A stretch of DNA of 64,000 nt from Brevibacillus agri (lineage in GTDB: Bacteria > Bacillota > Bacilli > Brevibacillales > Brevibacillaceae), in contig NZ_CP026363.1 in the NCBI RefSeq assembly GCF_004117055.1, positions 1,465,001 to 1,529,000 on the forward strand. Reading direction: 5' to 3'. The position numbers and the translations under genes were made by a program. Shown here piece after piece: positions 43,256 to 52,084 of this stretch; positions within the stretch are counted from its first letter, which is position 1; every line of letters starts with the position of its first letter. A model generated the notes under the pieces. That model had not been told where the DNA came from. It saw only the letters and a list, made by a program, of their open reading frames with translations, and ran no database searches.

Positions 43256-44230
43256 CTACTTCCATGCCAGATTTGGTTTGTGCTCGATATTGTGCAAAGC
43301 GCGGACAAAACGGATCGTTTTCGTCTGGGCGCGCATGACGATGGAGTGCGTCTCCACCATGTCGTCGCCCAAGTAGCGGACTCCCTGCAGCAGCTCGCCG
43401 TCCGATACCCCTGTTGCCGCGAAGATGGCGTCGTCTCCTTTTACCATATCGTGCAACGTCAGCAACTGCTCCGGATTGGCAAGCCCCATCTTGATGCAGC
43501 GCTCCCGCTCGCTGTCGTTTTGCGGCTTGAGCATCGCCTGCATGTCGCCACCGAGACATTTGATCGCCGCCGCGCTGATGACGCCTTCCGGTGCGCCGCC
43601 GATTCCGAGAAACAGGTCAATCCCTGTATGCGGCAGACAGGCGGCAATCGCTGCGCCGACATCGCCGTCGCCGAACAGCTTGACGCGCGCGCCTTTTTCC
43701 CGGACGGTGTCGATGATGTCCTGGTGCCGCTCCCGCTCCTGGATGATGACGGTCACATCCTGAACGCGTTTGTTGTTCGCTTTGGCTACTACTTCTATCA
43801 TTTTATCCACGGGATCGAAAAGGTTGATTTTTCCCGCAGCCCGCTTGCCAACCGCCATTTTCATCATGTACATGTCGGGGGCATGCAGCAAGGTTCCGCG
43901 GTCACCGACAGCGATCACCGACATGGCATTGTTGTGTCCCTTGGCGACGATCGTCGTTCCCTCCAGCGGGTCTACGGCGACGTCTACCTCCGGGCCGACC
44001 GCATCCGGGTGGCCGAGCTTTTCGCCAATGTACAGCATCGGGGCTTCGTCCAGCTCGCCTTCGCCAATGACGACCGTCCCTCTCATGTTGATCGTGTCAA
44101 ACATGGCGCGCATGGCGCTGGTCGCTGCTCCGTCCGCTTCATTTTTCTTTCCTCGTCCCATCCAGTGTGACGAGGCGAGGGCAGCCATTTCTGTCACCCG
44201 CACGATTTCCAATGCCAGTTCGCGTTCCAC
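43256..44230 (-). CDS. glpX: Class II fructose-1,6-bisphosphatase
   Basis: GlpX hydrolyses fructose-1,6-bisphosphate in gluconeogenesis. Motifs are [19 protein letters not shown] (metal-binding Asp and Glu), and [20 protein letters not shown]. The 324-residue length is typical. The GTG start at 44230 has GGGAGG at eight bases. It is divergent from the yutE region. Confidence 0.95.
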   Translation of the reverse strand: MERELALEIVRVTEMAALASSHWMGRGKKNEADGAATSAMRAMFDTINMRGTVVIGEGELDEAPMLYIGEKLGHPDAVGPEVDVAVDPLEGTTIVAKGHNNAMSVIAVGDRGTLLHAPDMYMMKMAVGKRAAGKINLFDPVDKMIEVVAKANNKRVQDVTVIIQERERHQDIIDTVREKGARVKLFGDGDVGAAIAACLPHTGIDLFLGIGGAPEGVISAAAIKCLGGDMQAMLKPQNDSERERCIKMGLANPEQLLTLHDMVKGDDAIFAATGVSDGELLQGVRYLGDDMVETHSIVMRAQTKTIRFVRALHNIEHKPNLAWK

Positions 44231-44300
44231 AGTTGTGTTCCTCCCTTTATGCCGGCAAAAAATTCACCCCATCATTGTAACATAAAGTACAAGCTGATTC

Positions 44301-44328
44301 GTGACAGCCGGGACAAATTTGGTATACT
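44301..44328 (+). promoter_or_regulatory. Promoter upstream of small membrane peptide and yutE
   Basis: GTGACA, a 16-base spacer and TATACT, with the first start codon 16 bases downstream. Confidence 0.6.
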
Positions 44329-44343
44329 GTTGGAGGAAAAGAG

Positions 44344-44460
44344 GTGAAAGCCGTGAGCAATTCCTATTTGCAGGAAGGGGAATTGGTCCTTCTCGTCCTG
44401 GTGCTGACGTTTGTGTTTACTACCTATTATGCAAAACGAAAAGCAAAAAAGCGAAAATAA
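44344..44460 (+). CDS. 38-residue single-helix membrane peptide
   Basis: GGAGG lies seven bases before GTG 44344. The peptide has one hydrophobic helix (ELVLLVLVLTFVFTTYYA) and a strongly basic end (KRKAKKRK). It is followed after ten bases by yutE, so it is probably the first gene of that unit. No family recognised. Confidence 0.55.
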   Translation: MKAVSNSYLQEGELVLLVLVLTFVFTTYYAKRKAKKRK

Positions 44461-44470
44461 GGAGAATCTC

Positions 44471-44905
44471 ATGTACGACGTGAATACAAAGCGAATTGAC
44501 CAAGTATTGTCCTATATGTCTCGCATGCTTGATCTGCTGGACAAGCTCAGGGAACGGGGAGCCGAAGCGGTTTTGTCGGACGAAGTGGCTGTTGCAGCGA
44601 TGGAGCGAGCCCTGCACTTGTCCATCGAAGGAATTGTCGATGTCGGAAATGCGCTGATCGACGGCTTTATCATGCGCGATCCTGGCAGCTACAGTGATAT
44701 TGTAGAAATTTTGCGCGACGAGCAAGTCGTTACCGATGAGCAGGCGGCGATTCTGACCCGCGTTGTTGATTTCCGCAAGCATCTGGTCATTGACTATACG
44801 AGCGTTCCGGCGGAGGAAATGTTCGCGCTGGTGAACGAAGCCGTGGCAGCGATGCGGCAGTTTGACCCGCATGTGCGTGCGTTTTTGCAGAAAGAATTGT
44901 TCTAG
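44471..44905 (+). CDS. yutE: DUF86/HepT-like protein YutE
   Basis: The 144-residue all-helical protein fits DUF86: the conserved region ALHLSIEGIVDVGNALIDGF and the RKHLVIDYTSV segment (R..HxxxxY-like motif of HEPN/HepT proteins). HepT members can be RNase toxins, but no MntA-type antitoxin is adjacent. This matches the solitary Bacillus YutE, whose function is unknown. ATG 44471 follows AAGGAG. Confidence 0.82.
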   Translation: MYDVNTKRIDQVLSYMSRMLDLLDKLRERGAEAVLSDEVAVAAMERALHLSIEGIVDVGNALIDGFIMRDPGSYSDIVEILRDEQVVTDEQAAILTRVVDFRKHLVIDYTSVPAEEMFALVNEAVAAMRQFDPHVRAFLQKELF

Positions 44906-44947
44906 AAAATGGAGAAGCGGATTTTTTATACAAAACACTTTCGTTTG

Positions 44948-44976
44948 TTTACTAAAGCGTGCCGATCCGCTACAAT
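44948..44976 (+). promoter_or_regulatory. Promoter of the Cys-cluster regulator
   Basis: TTTACT, a 17-base spacer and TACAAT, 24 bases before the start codon. Confidence 0.65.
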
Positions 44977-44999
44977 AAGTAGAAAGGACGGTGATACGT

Positions 45000-45626
45000 A
45001 TGACAAACGAGGGGACGTCCACTCGTGACCAAATCCTGCACATGCTCAAGGTAAAAGGCTCACTCTCTGTCAGCGACATGGCCGTCGATCTTGGCATTAC
45101 AGAAATGGCGGTAAGACGCCATCTGAACACCCTGGAGAGAGACAATCTGATTAAGTCTACGCTTGTGAGGCAAGCGATGGGACGACCAACCAACGTATAT
45201 TCCTTGTCGCAGGAAGCAGATGAGCTGTTTCCGCGCAATTATTCTCATTTAACGCTCGACTTTTTGCAAGACTTAAAGGAGATTGACGGGCCGGGAAAAG
45301 TCGAAATGCTGTTCCGCCGCCGCGAAAATCGCCTGGAGGAAACGTATCGCGCCCATATGCAAGGAGACTTGCGGGACCGCGTGGCCAAGCTTGCCGAACT
45401 GCAAAACGAAAAAGGCTACATGGTCGAGTGGGAAGCGGATACGGATGGAAACACGTATCGCATCCAGGAGTTCAACTGTCCAATCGCCCAGGTCGCGCGC
45501 GAATTCAATCAGGCCTGCACCTGTGAGCTGTCGCTGTTTCGCCGGGTGCTGAAAGCCGACGTGGAGCAAACGTCCTGCATGGCAAAAGGCGGAGACAAGT
45601 GCGTGTTTGAAATCAAAAAAGCGTAA
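45000..45626 (+). CDS. Winged-helix regulator with C-terminal Cys cluster (SufR-like)
   Basis: The N-terminal winged helix reads DQILHMLKVKGSLSVSDMA, GITEMAVRRHLNTLERDNLI and RPTNVYSLSQEADELFP. The C-terminal domain has five conserved-looking cysteines: C-x12-C-x1-C, then C-x7-C (NCPIAQVA..ACTC..SCMAKGGDKC). This resembles iron-sulfur or redox-sensing regulators of the SufR type, though the spacing is not identical. ATG 45000 is preferred to GTG three codons earlier. It is monocistronic, followed by a terminator. Confidence 0.8.
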   Translation: MTNEGTSTRDQILHMLKVKGSLSVSDMAVDLGITEMAVRRHLNTLERDNLIKSTLVRQAMGRPTNVYSLSQEADELFPRNYSHLTLDFLQDLKEIDGPGKVEMLFRRRENRLEETYRAHMQGDLRDRVAKLAELQNEKGYMVEWEADTDGNTYRIQEFNCPIAQVAREFNQACTCELSLFRRVLKADVEQTSCMAKGGDKCVFEIKKA

Positions 45627-45651
45627 AAACAGTGTCAATGATCGCCACTTT

Positions 45652-45683
45652 TGTACGATTCGGTGCAGGGTGGCTTTTTTGCT
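45652..45683 (+). terminator. Terminator after the SufR-like gene
   Basis: GCCAC and GTGGC close a large loop followed by TTTTTT. Confidence 0.6.
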
Positions 45684-45816
45684 GGGAAAAAACAGAACTT
45701 GTGGCAGGTGGTAGCGGCTTCGTTTTCCCCTCCGGCTAAAGCTGTTGTTTGTAACTTACAGGATTTTCCTTGCCACTATCCAATTTTAAAGTAGAGAAGA
45801 AAAAGGAGGAAAGTGA

Positions 45817-46179
45817 GTGGGGATGGGAGAGGTACTGCAGCAGGCGAGAATCGAGCTGAGATAAAATCAGCAACTGCTTCGACTGATCGAGGAGCTGGAG
45901 GAACAGATCGACAATCTGCATTTTGTGAACATCGTGCTGGGCAGCGAAGACGATCTGGAGGTCGTGGCCCTGCACCCGGAGACATCGACGGGGATCAGGC
46001 TGCGGCTGTCGATGGTGCAAAACAACTTTCATCTGTTTACGCGCTCATGGGATTTGTCTTTTTGCGTTCCGGTTCACAATGCGCTGACCCCGCAAGCAGA
46101 ACTGGTCGAAGTGCTGTCTTGCGAACAGGTAAAAGCATGGACCGAGAAGATCGTAGAGCAGTGGAAAAAAGCCAGGTAG
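45817..46179 (+). pseudogene. Small protein gene interrupted by an in-frame TAA
   Basis: AAAGGAGG precedes GTG 45817 / ATG 45823. The frame reads MGEVLQQARIELR, then TAA at 45862-45864, then continues uninterrupted NQQLLRLIEELEEQIDNL to VEQWKKAR at 46179. The coiled-coil N-terminus spans the stop, so it is almost certainly a nonsense change (GAA to TAA would fit). An internal GTG at 45925 could rescue an 84-residue product. The family is unknown to me. Confidence 0.65.
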
Positions 46180-46187
46180 CGAGACGA

Positions 46188-46225
46188 AGGCAGGAAGCGG
46201 CAGAGCCCGTTTTCCTGCCTTTTTT
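46188..46225 (+). terminator. Terminator after the interrupted small gene
   Basis: AGGCAGGAA pairs with TTCCTGCCT, followed by TTTTT. Confidence 0.8.
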
Positions 46226-46338
46226 GGCGGGCAAAAGCAGACGGGCGGCTCGTCAAATGGCGCAAAAGCGGGTATCGTAAAGGAAGGCCAGAAGTTTTGG
46301 CAACAGAGATAGATCAGACTGGATGGAGGAGAAGCAAC

Positions 46339-47118
46339 ATGAAACCGTACAAAGGCTACCTGATTGATCTGGATGGAACCATTTACCGCGGCAATGAGTC
46401 GATTCCCGGCGCTGCCGAATTTGTCCGCTACTTGAAAGCGAACCGCATTCCGTACCTGTTTTTGACCAACAATTCGTCCGCATCGGCCGAGCGCGTGGCA
46501 GCGCGACTGAGCGGGATGGGAGTTGAGGCAACCGCACAGGATGTATATACGACCAGCATGGCGACTGTTGAATATTTGCAAGAAAAGGCGCCCGCAGGGG
46601 CAAGCGTGTATGCGATTGGCGAGGAAGGTTTGCTGTCACAACTGGAAGCGGCAGGCTTCAGGCTGACAGCAGACGATCCTGCCTACGTCATCGTTGGAAT
46701 CGACCGTGCCTTCACGTACGAAAAGCTGACGATCGCTACCCGCGCCATCCGCGCAGGCGCTACTTTTATCGCGACCAATGCAGATGCCGCGCTGCCGACA
46801 GACAACGGACTGTTTCCAGGAAACGGCTCGCTCGTTGCCGCCGTGTCGGTCGCATCCGCTACGAAGCCGATCGTCATCGGCAAGCCGGAGCCGATCATCG
46901 TGCGCTACGCGCTTTCCGTCCTCGGCACAGAGGCATCCGAGACGTTGATCGTCGGCGACAACCTGTTCACCGACATTGAAGCTGGAGCAAACAGCGGCCT
47001 GGACAGCCTGCTCGTCCTGACAGGCTATTCGACGCGGGAAGAAGCTGCCCGCCACGCGGTGCAGCCGACGCATATCGCCAAAGACTTGCCGGAGTGGCAG
47101 CTACGCATCTCGCTCTAG
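46339..47118 (+). CDS. yutF: HAD-IIA family phosphatase YutF (NagD-like)
   Basis: Motif I is DLDGTIYRGNE, motif II is FLTNNSSAS, and the late motifs are IGKPEP and IVGDNLFTDIEAG. This is the order of NagD/AraL phosphatases with a type IIA cap. GGAGGAG precedes ATG 46339. Its last 18 bases overlap the converging yutG gene. The natural substrate is not known; Bacillus relatives dephosphorylate sugar phosphates or nucleotides. Confidence 0.92.
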   Translation: MKPYKGYLIDLDGTIYRGNESIPGAAEFVRYLKANRIPYLFLTNNSSASAERVAARLSGMGVEATAQDVYTTSMATVEYLQEKAPAGASVYAIGEEGLLSQLEAAGFRLTADDPAYVIVGIDRAFTYEKLTIATRAIRAGATFIATNADAALPTDNGLFPGNGSLVAAVSVASATKPIVIGKPEPIIVRYALSVLGTEASETLIVGDNLFTDIEAGANSGLDSLLVLTGYSTREEAARHAVQPTHIAKDLPEWQLRISL

Positions 47119-47622
47119 GCACTCTTCCTGCTGCTTCTGGCGATGGGCAATCCGGCTGGAAGCAGCAGCGGCAATCGCTCCGACGAGGTCGTCCAAAAAC
47201 GTGTGGACGCCGAAGCGTTTGTCGTTGAGCTGGGCCAGCTTGCCGTGTTTGAGCTTGTCGACGTAGCCGAAGTTGGTAAAGCCGATACTGCCGTACAGAT
47301 TGACGATGGCAAGCGCCATTACCTCATCCACGCCGTAAAGCGGCTCGTCCGTTTCGATAATTTTTTGAAGCGGCGGCAGCAGTTGTTTTTGCTCCGCGAG
47401 CATGTCCAACTGGATGCCAGTCAGAAGCGCATTTTGCACCTCGCGCTTTTTCAGCACGGCCTTCACGCTGTCCAGGCACAGCTCCATCGTCAGGTCGGGG
47501 ACGTATTTCGTTTGCAAGAAAAACACAATCTCGGCGATGTCATCGAGGGAAACGCCGCGTTTTCCCAAAAGCCCGATGACCACCTCCAGGCAGCTCTCGC
47601 TGTTGAGCGGATGCTCGATCAT
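47101..47622 (-). CDS. yutG: Phosphatidylglycerophosphatase A-like protein YutG
   Basis: The 173-residue protein carries the PgpA pattern: GVDEVMALAIVNLYGSIGFT, NFGYVDKLKHGKLAQLND and VHTFLDDLVGAIAAA (conserved Asp). It appears soluble or peripheral rather than multi-span. PgpA removes phosphate from phosphatidylglycerophosphate, though the role of the YutG branch is less clear. It overlaps yutF tail-to-tail. Confidence 0.85.
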   Translation of the reverse strand: MIEHPLNSESCLEVVIGLLGKRGVSLDDIAEIVFFLQTKYVPDLTMELCLDSVKAVLKKREVQNALLTGIQLDMLAEQKQLLPPLQKIIETDEPLYGVDEVMALAIVNLYGSIGFTNFGYVDKLKHGKLAQLNDKRFGVHTFLDDLVGAIAAAASSRIAHRQKQQEECLERDA

Positions 47623-47745
47623 CTAGGTTTTCCTCCTTTTCCGGCGATCATGAGTTCTTCTAGTATCTGCATCCAGATAGGCACCTATCCCGGTTTTGCG
47701 ACATACAATGCGCCAAGAGAAGGTGTGCAAGGAGGATGGACCCGT

Positions 47746-48831
47746 ATGGAGGAAAAAGAGCTGCTGCAGGAGCGATATGGCTTCCAGTTGCAAAACTACC
47801 GCGTGACGGGCGCCAGCAAGGTGCTCGAAACCGACCAGGGCCTGTATTACATGTTCGAAGCGCCTGCCGGCTATCGGTACAAAAGCAAGTTCGTCGAGCG
47901 CGTGCGCAAGCATTTGAGCCAGCAGCAAGACATCCGCATGCTGAAGCTGGTCAAGACCACTGGCGGACAGTCCCATTTTGTCGAGGACGACCAGCTTTAC
48001 TATTTGTATCGCGGAGTGCGCGAGGCCGTTCCGGAAAATGCGCCCTATGCAAGCGGCCAGTCGCTGGCGCAATTTCATCAGGCTACGAAAAATTTTTCCG
48101 GAGACAAACTGTTTATTCCGTACAGCTCGCTGGGGAACTGGCCGAGCACGTGGCGCAGAAAGCTACGGCATTACAACGAGTACCGGGATGAATTGGACGA
48201 ATCGGACGTCGAGCTGACGCCGATGGATGAGCTGCTTTTGACCTGCTATACGTACGTGCATCAGCTCGGGGAAATCTCGGTCCAGTACTTGCAGGAAGCG
48301 GGCTACGACAAAGTCGTGAAGGAAACGGCCGGGCTTGGAAAAGTAGCCTACCAAAATTTTGACCAAGGGTATATGCTATGGAATGAGAAGGATGTACGCC
48401 TGATGGCGGGGGAATGGAACTGGGTTCTCGACATGCGGGCTCGCGATCTGGGGCAATGGCTGAAAGCCGAAACGAGACGCAACGGCTGGAATGACGAAGC
48501 CACGATCAACTTTTTCGACGGCTACAACAGCGTTGCGCCGCTGCTTTCCGGGGAGTACGCCGTGATCTACGCGCTCATGCTCTATCCGGGCCGCTTTTTA
48601 AAGCTGGTGGAAGCCTACAAGGAGCTTCCGCTGGAGGAGAAGCAGGAAGTGAACGTGGAAGCGTGGCAATCCCAACTGGAAGACGAGCTGGCGAAAATGG
48701 AAGAAGGACTCCGGCACTATCCCCGTCTGGTCGAAGAGCATTACGGCGTGTCCATTCCACAAATTGATTGGCTGTGGAGGCAAAACAATGAGCAAGCCAC
48801 AAGTATTCGTCACGAGGAAACTGACCAATGA
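47746..48831 (+). CDS. yutH: Spore coat kinase-like protein YutH
   Basis: The 361-residue protein is related to CotS/YutH coat-associated kinase-like proteins. It shows ERYGFQLQNYRVTGASKVLE, GQSLAQFHQATKNF and LMAGEWNWVLDMRARDLGQW. In Bacillus YutH is a spore coat component. AAGGAGG precedes ATG 47746. A longer upstream frame runs antisense to yutG and is not supported. Its end overlaps the next gene by 44 bases. Confidence 0.88.
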   Translation: MEEKELLQERYGFQLQNYRVTGASKVLETDQGLYYMFEAPAGYRYKSKFVERVRKHLSQQQDIRMLKLVKTTGGQSHFVEDDQLYYLYRGVREAVPENAPYASGQSLAQFHQATKNFSGDKLFIPYSSLGNWPSTWRRKLRHYNEYRDELDESDVELTPMDELLLTCYTYVHQLGEISVQYLQEAGYDKVVKETAGLGKVAYQNFDQGYMLWNEKDVRLMAGEWNWVLDMRARDLGQWLKAETRRNGWNDEATINFFDGYNSVAPLLSGEYAVIYALMLYPGRFLKLVEAYKELPLEEKQEVNVEAWQSQLEDELAKMEEGLRHYPRLVEEHYGVSIPQIDWLWRQNNEQATSIRHEETDQ

Positions 48832-49747
48832 AGTCATAGCCATGCTGGAGACAGTAGCCCATGTCAGCGTGTGGGAGGGAGATACTCCAGTGCCGCGCGC
48901 GATGCTATTGGAAGAGATCGAGCAAGCGGACGCGGTGCTGACCATGCTGACCGAACGGGTGGATGAGGAGCTTTTGCGCCGTGCGAAGAAGCTGCGCATC
49001 GTTGCGAATATGGCTGTAGGTTATGACAATATCGACGTGGCCGCCTGTAAAAGACGAGGGGTCACGGTGACCAACACGCCTGACGTGTTGACAGAGGCGA
49101 CGGCGGATTTGGCGTTTGCGCTGCTCTTGGCGACTGGCCGCAGATTGACGGAAGCGAACCGTTTTTTGCTCGCCGGAGAATGGACCTCGTGGAGCCCGTA
49201 CCTGATGGCCGGGCAAAGCGTGTACGGAACGACCTTGGGCATTATCGGCATGGGACGGATCGGCGAGGCGGTTGCCCGGCGAGCAGCGGGCTTCAACATG
49301 CGCATTTTGTATCACAACCGCAATCGCAAGGAAGAGGCGGAGGCAAAAACGGGAGCGCGGCTGGCCGGGCTGGATGAGCTGCTCCAGGAGTCGGACTACG
49401 TCGTGCTGCTGACGCCGCTGACAGAAGAGACGCGGCATTTGATGGGGGGAAGAGAATTTGCCCTGATGAAAAAGTCGGCTGTCTTCGTGAATGTGTCCCG
49501 GGGCGGCACCGTCGACGAAGCCGCCTTGTACGAGGCTTTGGTTTCCGGACAAATATGGGCGGCGGGGCTGGACGTATTTAGACAGGAGCCGGTTCCGCTC
49601 GACCATCCGCTTTTGTCCCTGCCAAATGTAGTCGCACTCCCGCATATTGGCAGCGCCACGATCCAGACGCGAGATGAGATGGCACGGCTGGCGGCAGACA
49701 ACATCGTCGCTGTGCTGAGCGGGAAGGAGCCGTTGACCGCGCTATGA
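48788..49747 (+). CDS. D-2-hydroxyacid dehydrogenase (glyoxylate/D-glycerate type)
   Basis: The 319-residue NAD(P)-dependent dehydrogenase has GMGRIGEAVARRA (Rossmann glycine motif), NVSRGGTVDE (catalytic Arg), DVFRQEPVP (Glu) and LPHIGSATIQTR (His). It best fits glyoxylate/hydroxypyruvate reductases. ATG 48788 follows GGAGG inside the end of yutH, implying coupled translation. The alpha/beta hydrolase gene overlaps its stop (ATGA). Confidence 0.92.
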   Translation: MSKPQVFVTRKLTNEVIAMLETVAHVSVWEGDTPVPRAMLLEEIEQADAVLTMLTERVDEELLRRAKKLRIVANMAVGYDNIDVAACKRRGVTVTNTPDVLTEATADLAFALLLATGRRLTEANRFLLAGEWTSWSPYLMAGQSVYGTTLGIIGMGRIGEAVARRAAGFNMRILYHNRNRKEEAEAKTGARLAGLDELLQESDYVVLLTPLTEETRHLMGGREFALMKKSAVFVNVSRGGTVDEAALYEALVSGQIWAAGLDVFRQEPVPLDHPLLSLPNVVALPHIGSATIQTRDEMARLAADNIVAVLSGKEPLTAL

Positions 49748-50694
49748 GCACTGTGTTGATCCTGGCGGCGGGGCTGTTGCTTTTGGCAGTCGTAGCGGCT
49801 TCCGCTATAGCCTTGCATGTCACCTGGCGTCTGACTCATCCCGTGCGCAAGCCGATCGACATGGACCCGCAAGACTTCGGGATCGAGGGAGCGGAGGCGG
49901 TGGTATTCCCAAGCAGAGAGGCAGGGATTTCACTGGCGGGCTGGTATCTGTCCGCTACCCAAAATGGGCGAACGCCAAATGGCCGGACAGTGATTTTTGC
50001 CCACGGCTACAGCCAGAACAGGCAGGAGCCGCATCTGCCCGCGCTGGCGCTCGCCGCAAAGCTGGTGCATGCCGGCTATGATGTGTTCATGTTCGACTTC
50101 CGCAACAGCGGCCAGTCCAGCCCATCGTTGACCACGATCGGGTTGCGCGAACAGCAGGATTTGCTCGGCGCCATAGATTTTGCCGAAGCGAAAAAGCCGG
50201 GACAGACGATCGGCCTCATCGGCTTTTCCATGGGGGCAGCGACGTCGCTTCTCGTCGGCGGGGCGGACCCAAGAATTGCGGCTGTTGTGGCAGACTCTCC
50301 GTTTTATTCGCTCAGGGAATATTTGGAGGAAAATTTGCCGCAATGGACGGGCCTGCCGCGCTTTCCTTTTAGCTGGCTGATTTTGACCTTGAGCCCGGTT
50401 TTGCTCCGCGCGAATCCGCGCCATGTCAAGCCGTATGAAATCGTAAGCCGCGCGAAAAAGCCGATCATGTTCATTCATGGGACCAAAGACTCGACTGTGC
50501 CCGCGGAAAACAGCAAGCGGCTGCACGCGTTGGCACAGGATGAGGACTCGCAAATTTGGCTCGTTCCGCACGCCGGGCACGTGCGCAGCTTCGCTTTGCT
50601 TCCGGATGAGTACGCGGAGCGGGTCATTGCCTTTTTGGAAAAAGGGATGAGAAAAGCAGGCAAGAGCGTGGGAGCATTCGCCCTGCGAAAATAA
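49744..50694 (+). CDS. Membrane-anchored alpha/beta hydrolase
   Basis: An N-terminal membrane helix (residues 3-25) precedes an alpha/beta-hydrolase domain. The oxyanion region is FAHGYSQNRQEP, the nucleophile elbow is GFSMGAATS (Ser), the acid is in IHGTKDSTVP and the His in PHAGHVRSF. It resembles the YqkD-type hydrolases; the substrate is unknown. It is coupled to the dehydrogenase gene and followed by a bidirectional terminator. Confidence 0.9.
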   Translation: MSTVLILAAGLLLLAVVAASAIALHVTWRLTHPVRKPIDMDPQDFGIEGAEAVVFPSREAGISLAGWYLSATQNGRTPNGRTVIFAHGYSQNRQEPHLPALALAAKLVHAGYDVFMFDFRNSGQSSPSLTTIGLREQQDLLGAIDFAEAKKPGQTIGLIGFSMGAATSLLVGGADPRIAAVVADSPFYSLREYLEENLPQWTGLPRFPFSWLILTLSPVLLRANPRHVKPYEIVSRAKKPIMFIHGTKDSTVPAENSKRLHALAQDEDSQIWLVPHAGHVRSFALLPDEYAERVIAFLEKGMRKAGKSVGAFALRK

Positions 50695-50695
50695 A

Positions 50696-50731
50696 AAAAG
50701 CAGCTACGCCGAAGACGGTAGCTGCTTTCAT
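50696..50731. terminator. Bidirectional terminator between hydrolase gene and yutI
   Basis: AAAGCAGCTAC and GTAGCTGCTTT form a perfect stem flanked by an A-run. Confidence 0.85.
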
Positions 50732-50746
50732 GGCTGTGCGCCTGGA

Positions 50747-50974
50747 TTAAAATACTTGTTGCACTTCTTTGATGCCTGGGATTTCTTCCACCAGTGCGCG
50801 TTCGATCCCTGCTTTCAGGGTGATGGTGGAGGAAGGGCAACTGCCGCATGCACCCATCAGGCGCAGCTTCACGATGCCATCTTCTACGTCAACAAGTTGT
50901 ACGTCACCGCCGTCACGTTGCAGGTAAGGGCGCAGTTTATCGAGAACTTCTTGTACTTGATCCATCATATCCAT
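50747..50974 (-). CDS. yutI: NifU-like iron-sulfur scaffold YutI
   Basis: This 75-residue NifU C-terminal domain has [20 protein letters not shown] and [18 protein letters not shown], whose CxxC binds a [4Fe-4S] cluster for delivery. ATG 50974 has AAGGAGTGAATG upstream. A minus-strand TATAAT lies about 50 bases upstream. The converging hydrolase gene shares the terminator. Confidence 0.93.
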   Translation of the reverse strand: MDMMDQVQEVLDKLRPYLQRDGGDVQLVDVEDGIVKLRLMGACGSCPSSTITLKAGIERALVEEIPGIKEVQQVF

Positions 50975-51159
50975 GTTACATTCACTCCTTTCCAACTCTC
51001 CTTTATTATAATCGTACGCTGGCGATAAATCCATGGCTTACATGCCCTGTTAGCACTTTCACGCCAGAAGTATAATCAATGTGAACCGCATGGACTTTTT
51101 GCAATAGCAGCATGTTATAATGAAAAAGCAAGTACTTCAACATAAGGAGTCAGATTTTC

Positions 51160-52083
51160 GTGAACGTATTTCGCAATGTGAAGGAACTGATTGGCAATAC
51201 GCCAATCGTCGAAATTACACAGTTTGAGCTTCCCGAGGGAGTACGCTTGTTTGCCAAGCTGGAATATTTTAATCCAGGCGGCAGTGTGAAGGACAGACTG
51301 GGCATGGAATTGATCCGCGCCGCTGAAGAAAATGGCCAACTGAAGCCAGGGGGCACCATTATCGAACCGACAGCAGGGAATACAGGAATTGGTGTGGCAC
51401 TCGCCGCTGTAGGAACCGGCTATAAAGTCATTTTTTGCGTCCCGGCCAAGTTTTCCGAGGAAAAGCAGGAGCTGATGCGCGCGCTTGGAGCCGAGGTTGT
51501 GAATACCCCGACCGAGCTGGGCATTAAAGGAGCAATCGCCAAGGCACAGGAGCTGGCCGCGTCGATTCCAGGCTCGTTCGTGCCGCAGCAATTCGCAAAT
51601 CCGGCGAACCCCGACGCCCACTACAAGACGACAGGCCCGGAAATCTGGAGCCAAATGGACGGCCAAGTGGATGTGTTTGTCGCAGGTGCCGGGTCCGGCG
51701 GTACATTCATGGGCGTAGCCCGCTATTTGAAGGAGCAAAATCCGAACATTAAGACCGTGATTGTGGAGCCGGAGGGTTCGATCCTGAACGGGGGAGAGTC
51801 TGGTCCGCACAAAACGGAAGGCATCGGCATGGAGTTTTTGCCGCCGTTCATGGACACCAGCTACTTCAACGCGATTCACACCATTCTCGATGTGGAAGCA
51901 TTCGATCTGGTCAAGCAGCTCGCCGCCAAAGAAGGCTTGCTCGTCGGCAGCTCTGCCGGAGCGGCGATGGCAGCGGCTCTGCGCGAAGCGAGAGAAGCAG
52001 CCCCAGGCACGAACATCGTCACCTTGTTCGCTGATGGCAGCGAACGCTATCTGAGCAAAAAAATTTACCAGGGAGGAATCTAA
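51160..52083 (+). CDS. mccA: Cystathionine beta-synthase / O-acetylserine thiol-lyase MccA
   Basis: This PLP enzyme of the reverse transsulfuration pathway condenses O-acetylserine with homocysteine. The PLP lysine lies in NPGGSVKDRLGM. TAGNTGIGVALAA and the GAGSGGTFMGVARY loop bind substrate and phosphate. The GTG start has AAGGAG upstream. It is two bases from mccB, forming the mccAB pair known in Bacillus. The choice of MccA over CysK rests on that partner and on close family resemblance. A TATAAT at 51116 may be the -10 box. Confidence 0.9.
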   Translation: MNVFRNVKELIGNTPIVEITQFELPEGVRLFAKLEYFNPGGSVKDRLGMELIRAAEENGQLKPGGTIIEPTAGNTGIGVALAAVGTGYKVIFCVPAKFSEEKQELMRALGAEVVNTPTELGIKGAIAKAQELAASIPGSFVPQQFANPANPDAHYKTTGPEIWSQMDGQVDVFVAGAGSGGTFMGVARYLKEQNPNIKTVIVEPEGSILNGGESGPHKTEGIGMEFLPPFMDTSYFNAIHTILDVEAFDLVKQLAAKEGLLVGSSAGAAMAAALREAREAAPGTNIVTLFADGSERYLSKKIYQGGI

Positions 52084-52084
52084 G

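Noticed and set aside
44471..44905. Toxin-antitoxin pair around the HepT-like YutE
   Set aside because: No nucleotidyltransferase (MntA) gene is adjacent, and YutE is a conserved solitary gene in Bacillales.
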